From DATLMR01 sp964615905 (GTDB lineage Bacteria > Acidobacteriota > Blastocatellia > UBA7656), in assembly GCA_964615905.1 (NCBI GenBank), contig CAZTUB010000007.1, positions 1 through 64,000 of the forward strand: a stretch of DNA of 64,000 bases. The letters run 5' to 3'. Of the stretch, positions 33,516 to 41,571 are shown in pieces. Both the position numbers and the translations under genes were made by a program. Every line of letters starts with the position of its first letter. The stretch's first letter is position 1. The notes below the pieces were generated by a model. The model searched no databases, was not told the origin of the DNA, and saw nothing but the letters and a program-made list of their open reading frames with translations.

Positions 33516-35234
33516 TCAATCCGATTTACGCCGGTAAGCGACATAGCGCGGGCTCCACATCTTAGCCTCCACCCGGCGCTCAAGTTCTTCGCTCGATAAA
33601 GCTTCGGCCAGACCTCCGCGCATCGCTTCAACCCCGACCGCCACCGCCACATTGCGCGATACCTCGCGCACGCGGACAAGGGGCGGGAAAAGCGACGCCA
33701 TGGGGTCCGCGTGAACTGGCGACATCCGGCTTAACGCGCGTGCCGCCGCTACGAACATCTCGTTTGTGACACGTCTCGCGCCCGACGCGATAACGCCGAG
33801 CCCGATTCCTGGGAAGATGTACGCGTTGTTGCACTGGCCTATCTGGATAAGGCGATCACCGTAAACGACGTCCGGGAACGGGCTGCCCGTGGCGACGAGC
33901 GCCCGCCCGCCCGTCCACTCGATAAGGTCCGAGGGCACTGCCTCGCTCTTTGAAGTCGGGTTCGATAACGGGAAGATGATCGGGCGCTCGACGTGCGCGG
34001 CCATCTCCCGCACGACCTGTTCGGTGAATGCGCCGGACTGTGCGGCTATGCCGATTAAGACGGTCGGGCGAAGATTTTTTACAACGTCTGCGAGCCTGAC
34101 ACGGTTCGGGTCTTCAAGCCTCCAACCGGTGATCTCTTCGGTCGCGTGCGCGTACTTGTGCTTGATCTCATCGCCGCCTTCGTAACCGGAAAGCACAAGC
34201 CCGTGGCTGTCGACCAGCCAAATCTTCGACCGGGCCTGGTCCTCGCTCAACCCTTCTGTGACCATCGCCGCGACAAGCTGATCGCTGATCCCTGTGGCAG
34301 CCGACCCCGCGCCGAGCATCACGATTCGCTGCTCGCTTATCCTGGCCCCCGTCACCTGCGCAGCCGCTAGAATCCCTGCGAGCGTTACGGCCCCCGTTCC
34401 CTGGATGTCGTCGTTAAAAGTGCAGAGCCTGTCACGGTATTTTTCAAGCAACCGGCCTGCGTTGTTCTTAGAGAAATCTTCCCATTGCAGCAGCGCGTTC
34501 GGAAAAATGCGGATCACGCCATCCACAAATGCCTCTATGAAATCGTCATACTCCTGGCCTCGCATGCGGCGATGCCGCCAGCCTATGTAGAGCGGGTCGT
34601 CCAGGAGCTGCTGGTTGTCGGTGCCAACATCGAGGATTATCGGCAAGGTCGTCGCGGGGTGGATTCCGGCGCAGAGCGTGTAAAGCGACAGCTTGCCGAC
34701 GGGGATTCCCATGCCCCCGATTCCAAGATCGCCAAGCCCCAGTATCCGTTCGCCGTCCGTGACCACTATCACCTCGACATCCGAGACGGGCGAGTTGGAA
34801 AGGATGTTAACTATCTGGTCTCGGTGCGGGTAAGAGACGTAAAGCCCGCGCGGGCGGCGATAAATGTGGCTGTAGTTCTGACACGCAAGCCCCACGACCG
34901 GCGTGTATATGACTGGCATCATCTCCGTGATGTGCTCTTGAAGCAGGCGGTAAAAGAGCGTTTCGTTCCGGTCCTGAAGCGAGACTAAAAATATGTAGCG
35001 CTCAAGGTCTGTCTCCTTGCGCTTGTAGTTCTCATAGTTTCGCGTCACCTGTTCTTCGGGCGTCGATACGTGCGGCGGCAGCAAGCCGAGCATGTCAAGC
35101 TCGCGCCGCTCATCATCCGGGAACGCCGTCCCTTTGTTAAGCAGCGAGTTGTCCAAAAGCATCTGTCCCGTGAGCGATACTTCGAGGACTTCCTCGCCGG
35201 TCTCGTCGTCCTTGATTGCCTTGAACGCCTTCAC
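33516..35234 (-). CDS. NAD-dependent malic enzyme
   Basis: A 572-residue large-type malic enzyme, which oxidatively decarboxylates malate to pyruvate. Landmarks are the N-terminal LLNKGTAFPDDERREL, the catalytic-region MPVIYTPVVGLACQNYSHIYR, RILGLGDLGIGGMGIPVGKLSLY, the metal-binding FNDDIQGTGAV and the dinucleotide fold VMLGAGSAATGISD. The GTG at 35234 follows AAAGGAGAGG and gives the normal family length; a longer frame up to 35351 is not conserved. It lies ahead of korA on the same strand. Confidence 0.93.
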   Translation of the reverse strand: MKAFKAIKDDETGEEVLEVSLTGQMLLDNSLLNKGTAFPDDERRELDMLGLLPPHVSTPEEQVTRNYENYKRKETDLERYIFLVSLQDRNETLFYRLLQEHITEMMPVIYTPVVGLACQNYSHIYRRPRGLYVSYPHRDQIVNILSNSPVSDVEVIVVTDGERILGLGDLGIGGMGIPVGKLSLYTLCAGIHPATTLPIILDVGTDNQQLLDDPLYIGWRHRRMRGQEYDDFIEAFVDGVIRIFPNALLQWEDFSKNNAGRLLEKYRDRLCTFNDDIQGTGAVTLAGILAAAQVTGARISEQRIVMLGAGSAATGISDQLVAAMVTEGLSEDQARSKIWLVDSHGLVLSGYEGGDEIKHKYAHATEEITGWRLEDPNRVRLADVVKNLRPTVLIGIAAQSGAFTEQVVREMAAHVERPIIFPLSNPTSKSEAVPSDLIEWTGGRALVATGSPFPDVVYGDRLIQIGQCNNAYIFPGIGLGVIASGARRVTNEMFVAAARALSRMSPVHADPMASLFPPLVRVREVSRNVAVAVGVEAMRGGLAEALSSEELERRVEAKMWSPRYVAYRRKSD

Positions 35235-35324
35235 GCGCCTCTCCTTTCGATAGGCCAAATAGCAATTAAAGCATACCTCGACGCCCGCGCGCATCCGCAA
35301 CCATGGCGACTTCTGACCGCTTCC

Positions 35325-35354
35325 TTGACAGCCCGCAATCGCGGTTATCATAAT
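35325..35354 (+). promoter_or_regulatory. sigma70-type promoter of the M20 peptidase gene
   Basis: TTGACA (35325-35330) and CATAAT (35349-35354) are 18 bases apart. The predicted start near 35361 leaves a 32-base leader with AAGGAG before the ATG at 35393. Confidence 0.7.
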
Positions 35355-35392
35355 GACGCGACAAATAAATCAAGGAGATTCCGAGGACGATT

Positions 35393-36769
35393 ATGGCAGA
35401 ACAATCGAAGCTCTACGAAGGTCTCGACTCTTTTGTAAAGAACTCACGCGCGGATTTCGAATCGAAGCTGGGTGAGATAGTCGAAGTCCCGACTATCAGC
35501 ATGGAGCCCGAACGCAAAGACGACATAAGGCGAGGCGCGGAGCTTGCCCGGCAGTATCTAGAATCTATCGGCGCGCGGGCCGAAGTGGTCGAAACTCCCG
35601 GCAACCCTGTCGTCTTTGGCCGCGTAGAGACGGGCGCGAATAACCCTACGGTCACGATCTATAACCACATAGACGTTCAGCCCGCGAACGCCGAAGAGTG
35701 GAACAAAGCGCCGTTCACCTTCTACAAAGAGGGCGACCGGTATGAGGGGCGCGGCACGACAGACGACAAAGGCCCCGCCATCTCTGCAATGAAAGCGGCG
35801 GGGTACGCGGTAGAAAACGGCGTCCCTGTGAACATAAATTTCATCTGGGAGCTTGAGGAGGAGATCGGCAGCCCCAACTTCGAGCACTTCATCAAGAACA
35901 ACCAGGAGCGACTGAAGACGGACTCCGTCCTTGTGAGCGATACGATATGGATTTCGCGCGACAAACCTGCCATCCCCTACGGGCTTCGCGGCGCTATGAT
36001 GCTGACGATGACGCTTGAGACTGGCGCGAAAGACGTTCATTCAGGGCTTACGGGCGGCGCTGCCCGCAACCCTCTGGGCGAGCTGGCCAAGGTGATCTCC
36101 GAGGCATACGACGCCGACACCGGGCGCGTGAAGATCAAGGGCTTTTATGACGACGTGCGGCGAGCAACAAAAAAAGAGGTCCAGAACTTTCTCGATTCAG
36201 GCTTCACGTCGCAGAAGTTCAGAAAGGCGCACGAGCTGAAGAAGCTCAGATTCGACGACGCGGAGCGCGTCCTGAAAGCGGTGATGGCCGAGCCGACCTT
36301 TGAAGTCCACGGCATAACGGGCGGGTACCAGGGGCCGGGCGTCAAGACAATCGTCCCTTACCGAGGACAGGCCAAGATAAGCACGCGGCTTGTCCCCGAT
36401 CAGAACCCGAAGAAAGTCTTCAGGCTCATCCGTGACTTCGTCCGCGAGCGCAACCCGGACGTGAAGACAGAGTTCATCTCTGCGCTTGAGCCCTACCTGG
36501 GCGAGTTCACTGGCCCGTATGCAGAGGCGGCGAGCCGCGCCATGGAGTTCGCCTTTGGAAAGAGACCGGCGTTTACACGCGAGGGCGGGTCGATAGGCGC
36601 TGTCGTCACGATGAGAAACTACCTGAAAGCGCCCATAGTCTTCTTGGGGCTTTCGCTCCCTGAGCACGGCTACCATGCCAAGAACGAGAACTTCGATTGG
36701 GGCATGGCATCGGGCGGCATAAAGATGTTCGTTCGCTACTTTGACGAAATCAGTCGTTTCAAACGGTAA
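35393..36769 (+). CDS. M20/M25/M40-family dipeptidase
   Basis: A 458-residue di-zinc peptidase. The metal ligands are readable: His and Asp in YNHIDVQPA, Asp in RGTTDDKGP, the Glu pair ELEEEIGS, Asp in VSDTIW and the last His in LPEHGYHAKNENF. A lid/dimerisation domain lies between (about 200-320, DVHSGLTGGAARNP). It is predicted to be cytoplasmic, as there is no signal peptide. A near-consensus promoter lies 40-70 bases upstream. Confidence 0.93.
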   Translation: MAEQSKLYEGLDSFVKNSRADFESKLGEIVEVPTISMEPERKDDIRRGAELARQYLESIGARAEVVETPGNPVVFGRVETGANNPTVTIYNHIDVQPANAEEWNKAPFTFYKEGDRYEGRGTTDDKGPAISAMKAAGYAVENGVPVNINFIWELEEEIGSPNFEHFIKNNQERLKTDSVLVSDTIWISRDKPAIPYGLRGAMMLTMTLETGAKDVHSGLTGGAARNPLGELAKVISEAYDADTGRVKIKGFYDDVRRATKKEVQNFLDSGFTSQKFRKAHELKKLRFDDAERVLKAVMAEPTFEVHGITGGYQGPGVKTIVPYRGQAKISTRLVPDQNPKKVFRLIRDFVRERNPDVKTEFISALEPYLGEFTGPYAEAASRAMEFAFGKRPAFTREGGSIGAVVTMRNYLKAPIVFLGLSLPEHGYHAKNENFDWGMASGGIKMFVRYFDEISRFKR

Positions 36770-36776
36770 ATTTTTT

Positions 36777-36923
36777 ATCGTAAACCGTGACTTGGGGAAG
36801 GTGACAAGTGACAAGTGACAAGAAAGAGATGGGCGAGGCATCGGTTTTCTCCCTCTTGTCACGTGTCACTTGTCACTGTTTACTCTCCTCCGGCTTGTCA
36901 CGGTTTACGGTTCACGGTTTACG
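36777..36923. repeat. heptad hairpin element 7 (compound, nested)
   Basis: An outer pair, GTAAACCGTGACTTG (36780-36794) with the 36894-36923 segment CTTGTCACGG onward, encloses an inner pair of GTGACAA heptads (36801-36829) with TTGTCAC heptads (36855-36877). The innermost loop is about 20 bases. It is the clearest case of one element nested in another. It lies between the M20 and NHL/M23 genes. Confidence 0.88.
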
Positions 36924-36935
36924 CAAATACTCCTG

Positions 36936-39098
36936 ATGCGAAAAGCTCTACTCGTCGTCCTGATCCTGTTGATAGTCGCGGCCGCCTCCGTCTACATCTA
37001 CTTCGCGTTTCAGCCCGTCGACATACCGACTAACCGAAATGCAGTCGGAGTCGTTTCGACCTTCGCCGGTTCAGGTCGTCCGGGCCAGGAAGACGGTAAA
37101 AGCTCGGACGCGTCGTTTGCCGACCCCTTCGGCGTAGCCGTAGATTCGGAAGGCAATATCATCGTCGCCGACGCGGGCGCGAATAATCTCATCCGCCGCA
37201 TTACTGTTGAAGGGGCGGTCGAAACAATTGCAGGCTCGGCGGGTAATGACGAAAGCTTCGGCGACGGCCCCGCGCTCTCAAGCAAACTCAACACTCCGTC
37301 GGGCATGGCGATAAACGATGACGGCGAGATCATAATTGCCGACACCTCGAACAATCGCATACGAAAGCTCTCTGTCGACAAGCAGCTAATAACCCTCGCC
37401 GGAACAGGCGAGCCGGGTTACAGGGACGGCGCGGCGACGGATGCGCGATTCGACGGCCCAATCGGTGTTGCCGTCGACGAAGCGGGCAATGTCTTTGTCG
37501 CCGATTCTTATAACGACCGCATACGCAAAATCTCAACAGACGGGACGGTTTCGACCGTAGCGGGCGCGGGCCAGCCGGGCTACCTCGACGGGCAGGCCGA
37601 CCAGTCGCTTTTCGACACGCCTTGCGGGGTGGCCGTTGATAAACAGGGAAATGTCTTCGTTGCCGATACCGCCAATGACCGCGTGCGTAAAATAACCCCG
37701 CAGGGCGAAGTGACTACGGTCGCGGATGAAAGCGCGGGGCTTGATCGCCCTGTCGGAATCGCCGTGACGCACGATGGGTTTATTTTCGTCACAAGCGAAG
37801 GCGGCGGCAGTATCCACCGCATCACGCCCGAAGGCGAAGCGATTCTTTACGCCGGGCACGCGACAGGTTTTCAAGACGGGGCAGGGAACCGCGCGCGTTT
37901 TAACTCTCCTACAGGCATCGCCGTTGATCGAAGAGGCAGCCTCTTTGTAGCCGACAGCCAGAACTATCTGGTCAGAAGAGTAACGCCGCAATCGGCGGAA
38001 GAGACTGGAGTGACGGATGACGCGGGCGAACCCTTTGTCCAGCCGGTTGATGATCGCGGGCAAGCAGACGATAGGCCCGCGATACCGATTTTGAGCGCCG
38101 CCGCGCTCGGCGTCGGTCAGACTTTTCCGTGGCCGCTCAACCCACAGAGCCAGTGGCACGAAGTAACGGGAGTCGTCGGCGAAGCGCGCGGCGCGCCCGG
38201 CGGAGTCGCGCTCCATCATCTTCACAGCGGGCTTGATGTTCGTGGCAACCTAGGCGAAACGGTCGTCTCTGTGCTTGATGAGAAAGTCGCCTCGCCTGTC
38301 GCCGCGTGGGGCTTTGACGGCGGAAACGAAGGGGTGCGCGTAGGGCTGATGAGCTACATACACATACGTGTGGGGCGCGATGCGGACGGGAATATAAGGT
38401 CGCCTGAGAAGTTTAAGCCGCGCCTCAATGCATCGGGCAAGATGAAGGGTATAAGGATAAGGCGCGGCACTCGCTTCCGCGTCGGGGAGTTTATAGGAAC
38501 GCTCAACAGGCTTTACCACGTCCATCTCAACTTCGGCCCCTGGAACGCTCAGGCCAATCCCATGCAGTTCCCATTCATCAGTTTCAAAGACAGCGTTCCG
38601 CCGACGATTGAGCCGGGCGGGGTCGAGCTTTTCACCGCGACCGGCAGCAAGTTTGAAAAAAGCTCGGCGGGTCGCCTCGTCGTAACCGGGGATGTAAAGA
38701 TCGTGGTCACGGCCTATGACCGCGTGGACGGGAACGTCACAAGCCGAAAGCTCGGCCTGCACAAACTCGGTTACCAGCTCTTGAAAGAGGACGGGTCATT
38801 CGCGGCAGGTTTCGAGGAGCCTCTGATCAACATAGATTTCACGCGCCTTCCGCCCGATGACGCGTCGGTCTTTAAAGTTTACGCCGAAGGCAGCGGCGTG
38901 AGCGCTTACGGGACTCCGACAAAGTTCAAGTACATAGCCACAAACCGCGTGCGCGATGGGGTGGCGCTCGCGGGCTACCTCGCCACGTCGAAGCTTGAGC
39001 CCGGCGACTACACGCTGAAGATCGTTGCCGAAGATTATCGAGGCAACCGCGCGAGCGGACCTTTAACGGAGCGCCTGATCCGCATAGAACGGCCCTGA
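36936..39098 (+). CDS. NHL beta-propeller fused to an M23-like peptidase domain
   Basis: A 720-residue protein with an N-terminal anchor (LLVVLILLIVAAASVYIYF). Residues about 30-370 are six NHL blades with patterns like GVAVDSEGNIIVADAGANNLIRRI. After an acidic linker, a domain (about 410-560) shows the M23 zinc motifs: H-S-G-L-D in HLHSGLDV, then YHVHLNFGP (HxH). M23 enzymes cut peptidoglycan cross-links. A third, beta-rich C-terminal domain follows. No good ribosome site precedes the ATG at 36936, which lies just beyond a heptad hairpin. Confidence 0.85.
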   Translation: MRKALLVVLILLIVAAASVYIYFAFQPVDIPTNRNAVGVVSTFAGSGRPGQEDGKSSDASFADPFGVAVDSEGNIIVADAGANNLIRRITVEGAVETIAGSAGNDESFGDGPALSSKLNTPSGMAINDDGEIIIADTSNNRIRKLSVDKQLITLAGTGEPGYRDGAATDARFDGPIGVAVDEAGNVFVADSYNDRIRKISTDGTVSTVAGAGQPGYLDGQADQSLFDTPCGVAVDKQGNVFVADTANDRVRKITPQGEVTTVADESAGLDRPVGIAVTHDGFIFVTSEGGGSIHRITPEGEAILYAGHATGFQDGAGNRARFNSPTGIAVDRRGSLFVADSQNYLVRRVTPQSAEETGVTDDAGEPFVQPVDDRGQADDRPAIPILSAAALGVGQTFPWPLNPQSQWHEVTGVVGEARGAPGGVALHHLHSGLDVRGNLGETVVSVLDEKVASPVAAWGFDGGNEGVRVGLMSYIHIRVGRDADGNIRSPEKFKPRLNASGKMKGIRIRRGTRFRVGEFIGTLNRLYHVHLNFGPWNAQANPMQFPFISFKDSVPPTIEPGGVELFTATGSKFEKSSAGRLVVTGDVKIVVTAYDRVDGNVTSRKLGLHKLGYQLLKEDGSFAAGFEEPLINIDFTRLPPDDASVFKVYAEGSGVSAYGTPTKFKYIATNRVRDGVALAGYLATSKLEPGDYTLKIVAEDYRGNRASGPLTERLIRIERP

Positions 39099-39125
39099 AC
39101 CGGTGTGGTCGGAATAACAAAATTC

Positions 39126-39154
39126 TCGACAAAATATAAGCGGGCTGCTAGTAT
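39126..39154 (+). promoter_or_regulatory. promoter of the RRM protein gene
   Basis: TCGACA (39126-39131) and TAGTAT (39149-39154) are spaced 17 bases. The transcript would start near 39161 and have an unusually long leader of about 160 bases. Confidence 0.65.
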
Positions 39155-39160
39155 AGCGGG

Positions 39161-39319
39161 CGTTCGAGGCGGCGACTCCCGTGGTCGCCGCTTGTATTAA
39201 GATTTCGGGAGCGCGTCTCGCCTGTTCGGAAGTGTCTGCTATGTACCACGCTCGACTCTCTGCCGGATAGTGAAAGCGGGTTCCTTCAACAAGGTTTCTG
39301 GAGAAACTCAGGAGAAACA
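39161..39319 (+). promoter_or_regulatory. long 5' leader of the RRM gene with a stable hairpin
   Basis: The leader of the RRM transcript has GCGGCGAC (39169-39176) pairing with GTCGCCGC (39184-39191) near its 5' end. The remainder to the ATG at 39320 is unstructured by eye. Long leaders on RNA-binding protein genes often allow autoregulation or cold response; this is inference. Confidence 0.45.
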
Positions 39320-39658
39320 ATGAGAATATTCGTCGGGAATCTGTCGTATCAGACGACAGAAAACGATCTGACCGACCTGTTTTCACAGGCGGGCGAGGTG
39401 CAGTCGGCGACCATTGTAACCGACCGTGATACGGGCCGCTCTCGCGGCTTCGCTTTCGTCGAGATGGACGGAGACGCCGCAGCGAAGGCCATAGAACAGT
39501 TCAATGGGCACGAGCTAAACGGACGCGCGATCAATGTTAATGAGGCGCGGCCTCGCCCTGAGCGCGGCGGCTACGGCGGAGGCGGTGGAGGCGGACGTGG
39601 CGGCTACGGCGGCGGAGGCGGAGGCGGGCGCGGCCAAAAACGCGAACCCCGCTGGTAA
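39320..39658 (+). CDS. glycine-rich RRM RNA-binding protein
   Basis: A 112-residue protein. Residues 1-78 are a single RNA recognition motif with RNP2 IFVGNLSY and RNP1 RGFAFVEM, both aromatic positions kept. The tail is glycine/arginine/tyrosine-rich (repeats GGYGGGGGGGRG) and ends in QKREPRW. Bacterial Rbp proteins of this plan are often induced by cold. It is transcribed from its own promoter with a long leader and ended by a strong terminator. Confidence 0.95.
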   Translation: MRIFVGNLSYQTTENDLTDLFSQAGEVQSATIVTDRDTGRSRGFAFVEMDGDAAAKAIEQFNGHELNGRAINVNEARPRPERGGYGGGGGGGRGGYGGGGGGGRGQKREPRW

Positions 39659-39674
39659 CAACGAAGCCAATAAC

Positions 39675-39712
39675 AAAGAGTAAGGCCGGGAACATTCCCG
39701 GCCTTACTCTTT
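39675..39712. terminator. strong bidirectional terminator
   Basis: AAAGAGTAAGGCCGGG (39675-39690) pairs perfectly with CCCGGCCTTACTCTTT (39697-39712) around AACATT. It lies between the RRM gene and the convergent M28 peptidase gene. Confidence 0.93.
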
Positions 39713-39750
39713 AGCGGTGAGAAACTGGTGATTGCGTTTTTATTCGCTCC

Positions 39751-41472
39751 TCAGTTCCTGGTCCTGCCTGAAGCCGACAGCATCTTTTCACGAACCGCTT
39801 TGAATTCGGTCCCCGGCTTCCACTCAGGAAACTTATCAGTGTTGGCGATTCGATACCCAACCGTGAACAGCAGCTTGAGGTCTTCAACCGCTCCGGAAAG
39901 GTCCCAGTCAGATTTCACATCATCCGACGGTTTATGGTAATCGTTGCGGTTGTACTCCTGCGATTTTTTCTCGCCGTAATCAGCGGGCTTGCCTATAAAC
40001 TGGCTGCCCCCGTCCGCGTAGAGCGCGGGCACGCCTTTCTTGGCGAAGTTGAAATGGTCCGAGCGATAGTACGAGCCGCGTTCCGGGGTCGGGTCGGGCG
40101 AAAGCTTCCGGCCCTGCTCCGCCGCCGCCTGCGAAAGCACATCGTCGAGAGTCGAGTTGCCAAGCCCAACGACCGTTATGTCGCTGGTGCGGCCGTAAAA
40201 ATTGAGCACGTCCATGTTGATCGCGGCGACGGTCTTGGCAAGCGGGTAGATGGGGTTTTCGGCGTAATGCTGCGACCCGATCAAGCCTTTCTCTTCGGCC
40301 GTTACGGCGAGGAAGAGGATCGACCGGCGCGGCGGGCGCGGCAACGCTTTGTATGCGCGAGCGATTTCGATAAGCCCTGCGACGCCGGAGGCGTTGTCGA
40401 GCGCGCCGTTATAAATCTTATCGCCGCTTGCGTTCGGGGTGCCTACGCCGAGGTGGTCCCAGTGACCCATGTATACGACGTACTCGTTTTTCAGTCTCGG
40501 GTCGCTCCCTTCGAGCTTGCCTGCCACGTTATGAGAATCGCTCGTGCGAATCTTGTTCTTGAGCGTGACCCGCGCGTGCGCGCCGAGCGGCACAGGCTTG
40601 AAGTCCCGGCTGAGCGCGGCCCGTTTCAAATCTTCGAGACTTTTGCCCGTAGCCTGAAGCATGGCGCGGGACTGTTCGTTTGAAAGCCAGCCCTCGACCG
40701 CAACGCGCGACATGTTCTTGTCTTTGGCGACGAGATCGAACTGCTCGACTGTCCAGCTCCCCTTGACCACATCCCAGCCGTAGCTCGCGGGCTCGGTTTC
40801 GTGGATGATGAGCGCACCCGCCGCGCCTTTTGCAGCGGCGATCTCGAATTTGTATGTCCAGCGACCGTAGTAGGTCATGGCGCGGCCCCCGAACATCTTG
40901 GGGTCTAGCTTCGACGAGTCTTTCGGGTCAGGGATGGCAGGATCGTTGATAAGCATGACGATGACCTTGCCGCGTACGTCTACGTCTTTGTAATCGTCCC
41001 AGTTATATTCGGGAGCGACTACGCCGTAACCGACAAAGACCATGTCGGCGTCGACGCTGGTAGTCTCTGTGACCCGCTTGGTCCAGGCCACGAAATCGTC
41101 GCCGTACTTCAGGTCCATGTTCTTATCACCGGCTTTGATTTCGAGCCGCGCGTCCGAATTTGCGGTGATGCCGACGAGCGGGACTTTTTGAAAGTATGTC
41201 CCGTCGGTGTTGCCGGGCGCGAGGCCGACTTTCTTGAACTGGTCGGCGATGTAATTTATCGAAAGCTCTTCGCCACGGGTCGCGGGCGCGCGTCCCTCAT
41301 ATTCATCCGAGGCGAGCACCTTTACGTGTTCGAGGACCCTTTCTGCGGTGATCGTGTTCAGCGCGCCGGGCGGCAGAGGCATCCCCTTGGGCGCTTGTTT
41401 CTGCGCTACGCCTGCGAGCGCAAGCGTAAAGATCAAAGCAAAAGAAGAGATCGTGCGAGAGATTCGCTTCAT
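39751..41472 (-). CDS. secreted M28-family aminopeptidase
   Basis: A 573-residue secreted peptidase with a signal peptide (SFALIFTLALAGVAQ). A PA-like insert (about 130-260) lies in the N-terminal half. The M28 di-zinc ligands are visible: MGHWDHLG, GALDNASG, AEEKGL, NMDVLN and YHKPSDD. It is likely a periplasmic or extracellular aminopeptidase. Convergent with the RRM gene; the next gene upstream is the AT-rich TIR/NB-ARC gene. Confidence 0.94.
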   Translation of the reverse strand: MKRISRTISSFALIFTLALAGVAQKQAPKGMPLPPGALNTITAERVLEHVKVLASDEYEGRAPATRGEELSINYIADQFKKVGLAPGNTDGTYFQKVPLVGITANSDARLEIKAGDKNMDLKYGDDFVAWTKRVTETTSVDADMVFVGYGVVAPEYNWDDYKDVDVRGKVIVMLINDPAIPDPKDSSKLDPKMFGGRAMTYYGRWTYKFEIAAAKGAAGALIIHETEPASYGWDVVKGSWTVEQFDLVAKDKNMSRVAVEGWLSNEQSRAMLQATGKSLEDLKRAALSRDFKPVPLGAHARVTLKNKIRTSDSHNVAGKLEGSDPRLKNEYVVYMGHWDHLGVGTPNASGDKIYNGALDNASGVAGLIEIARAYKALPRPPRRSILFLAVTAEEKGLIGSQHYAENPIYPLAKTVAAINMDVLNFYGRTSDITVVGLGNSTLDDVLSQAAAEQGRKLSPDPTPERGSYYRSDHFNFAKKGVPALYADGGSQFIGKPADYGEKKSQEYNRNDYHKPSDDVKSDWDLSGAVEDLKLLFTVGYRIANTDKFPEWKPGTEFKAVREKMLSASGRTRN

Positions 41473-41571
41473 CGTTTGAGTACCCCCGTTTGATTTTTTG
41501 ATTTCATGATTTGTTAGGAATTATACCAGCAAGCCCGCCGCGCAAACGAGCGAGCGCCGTCGGTCACGGGA

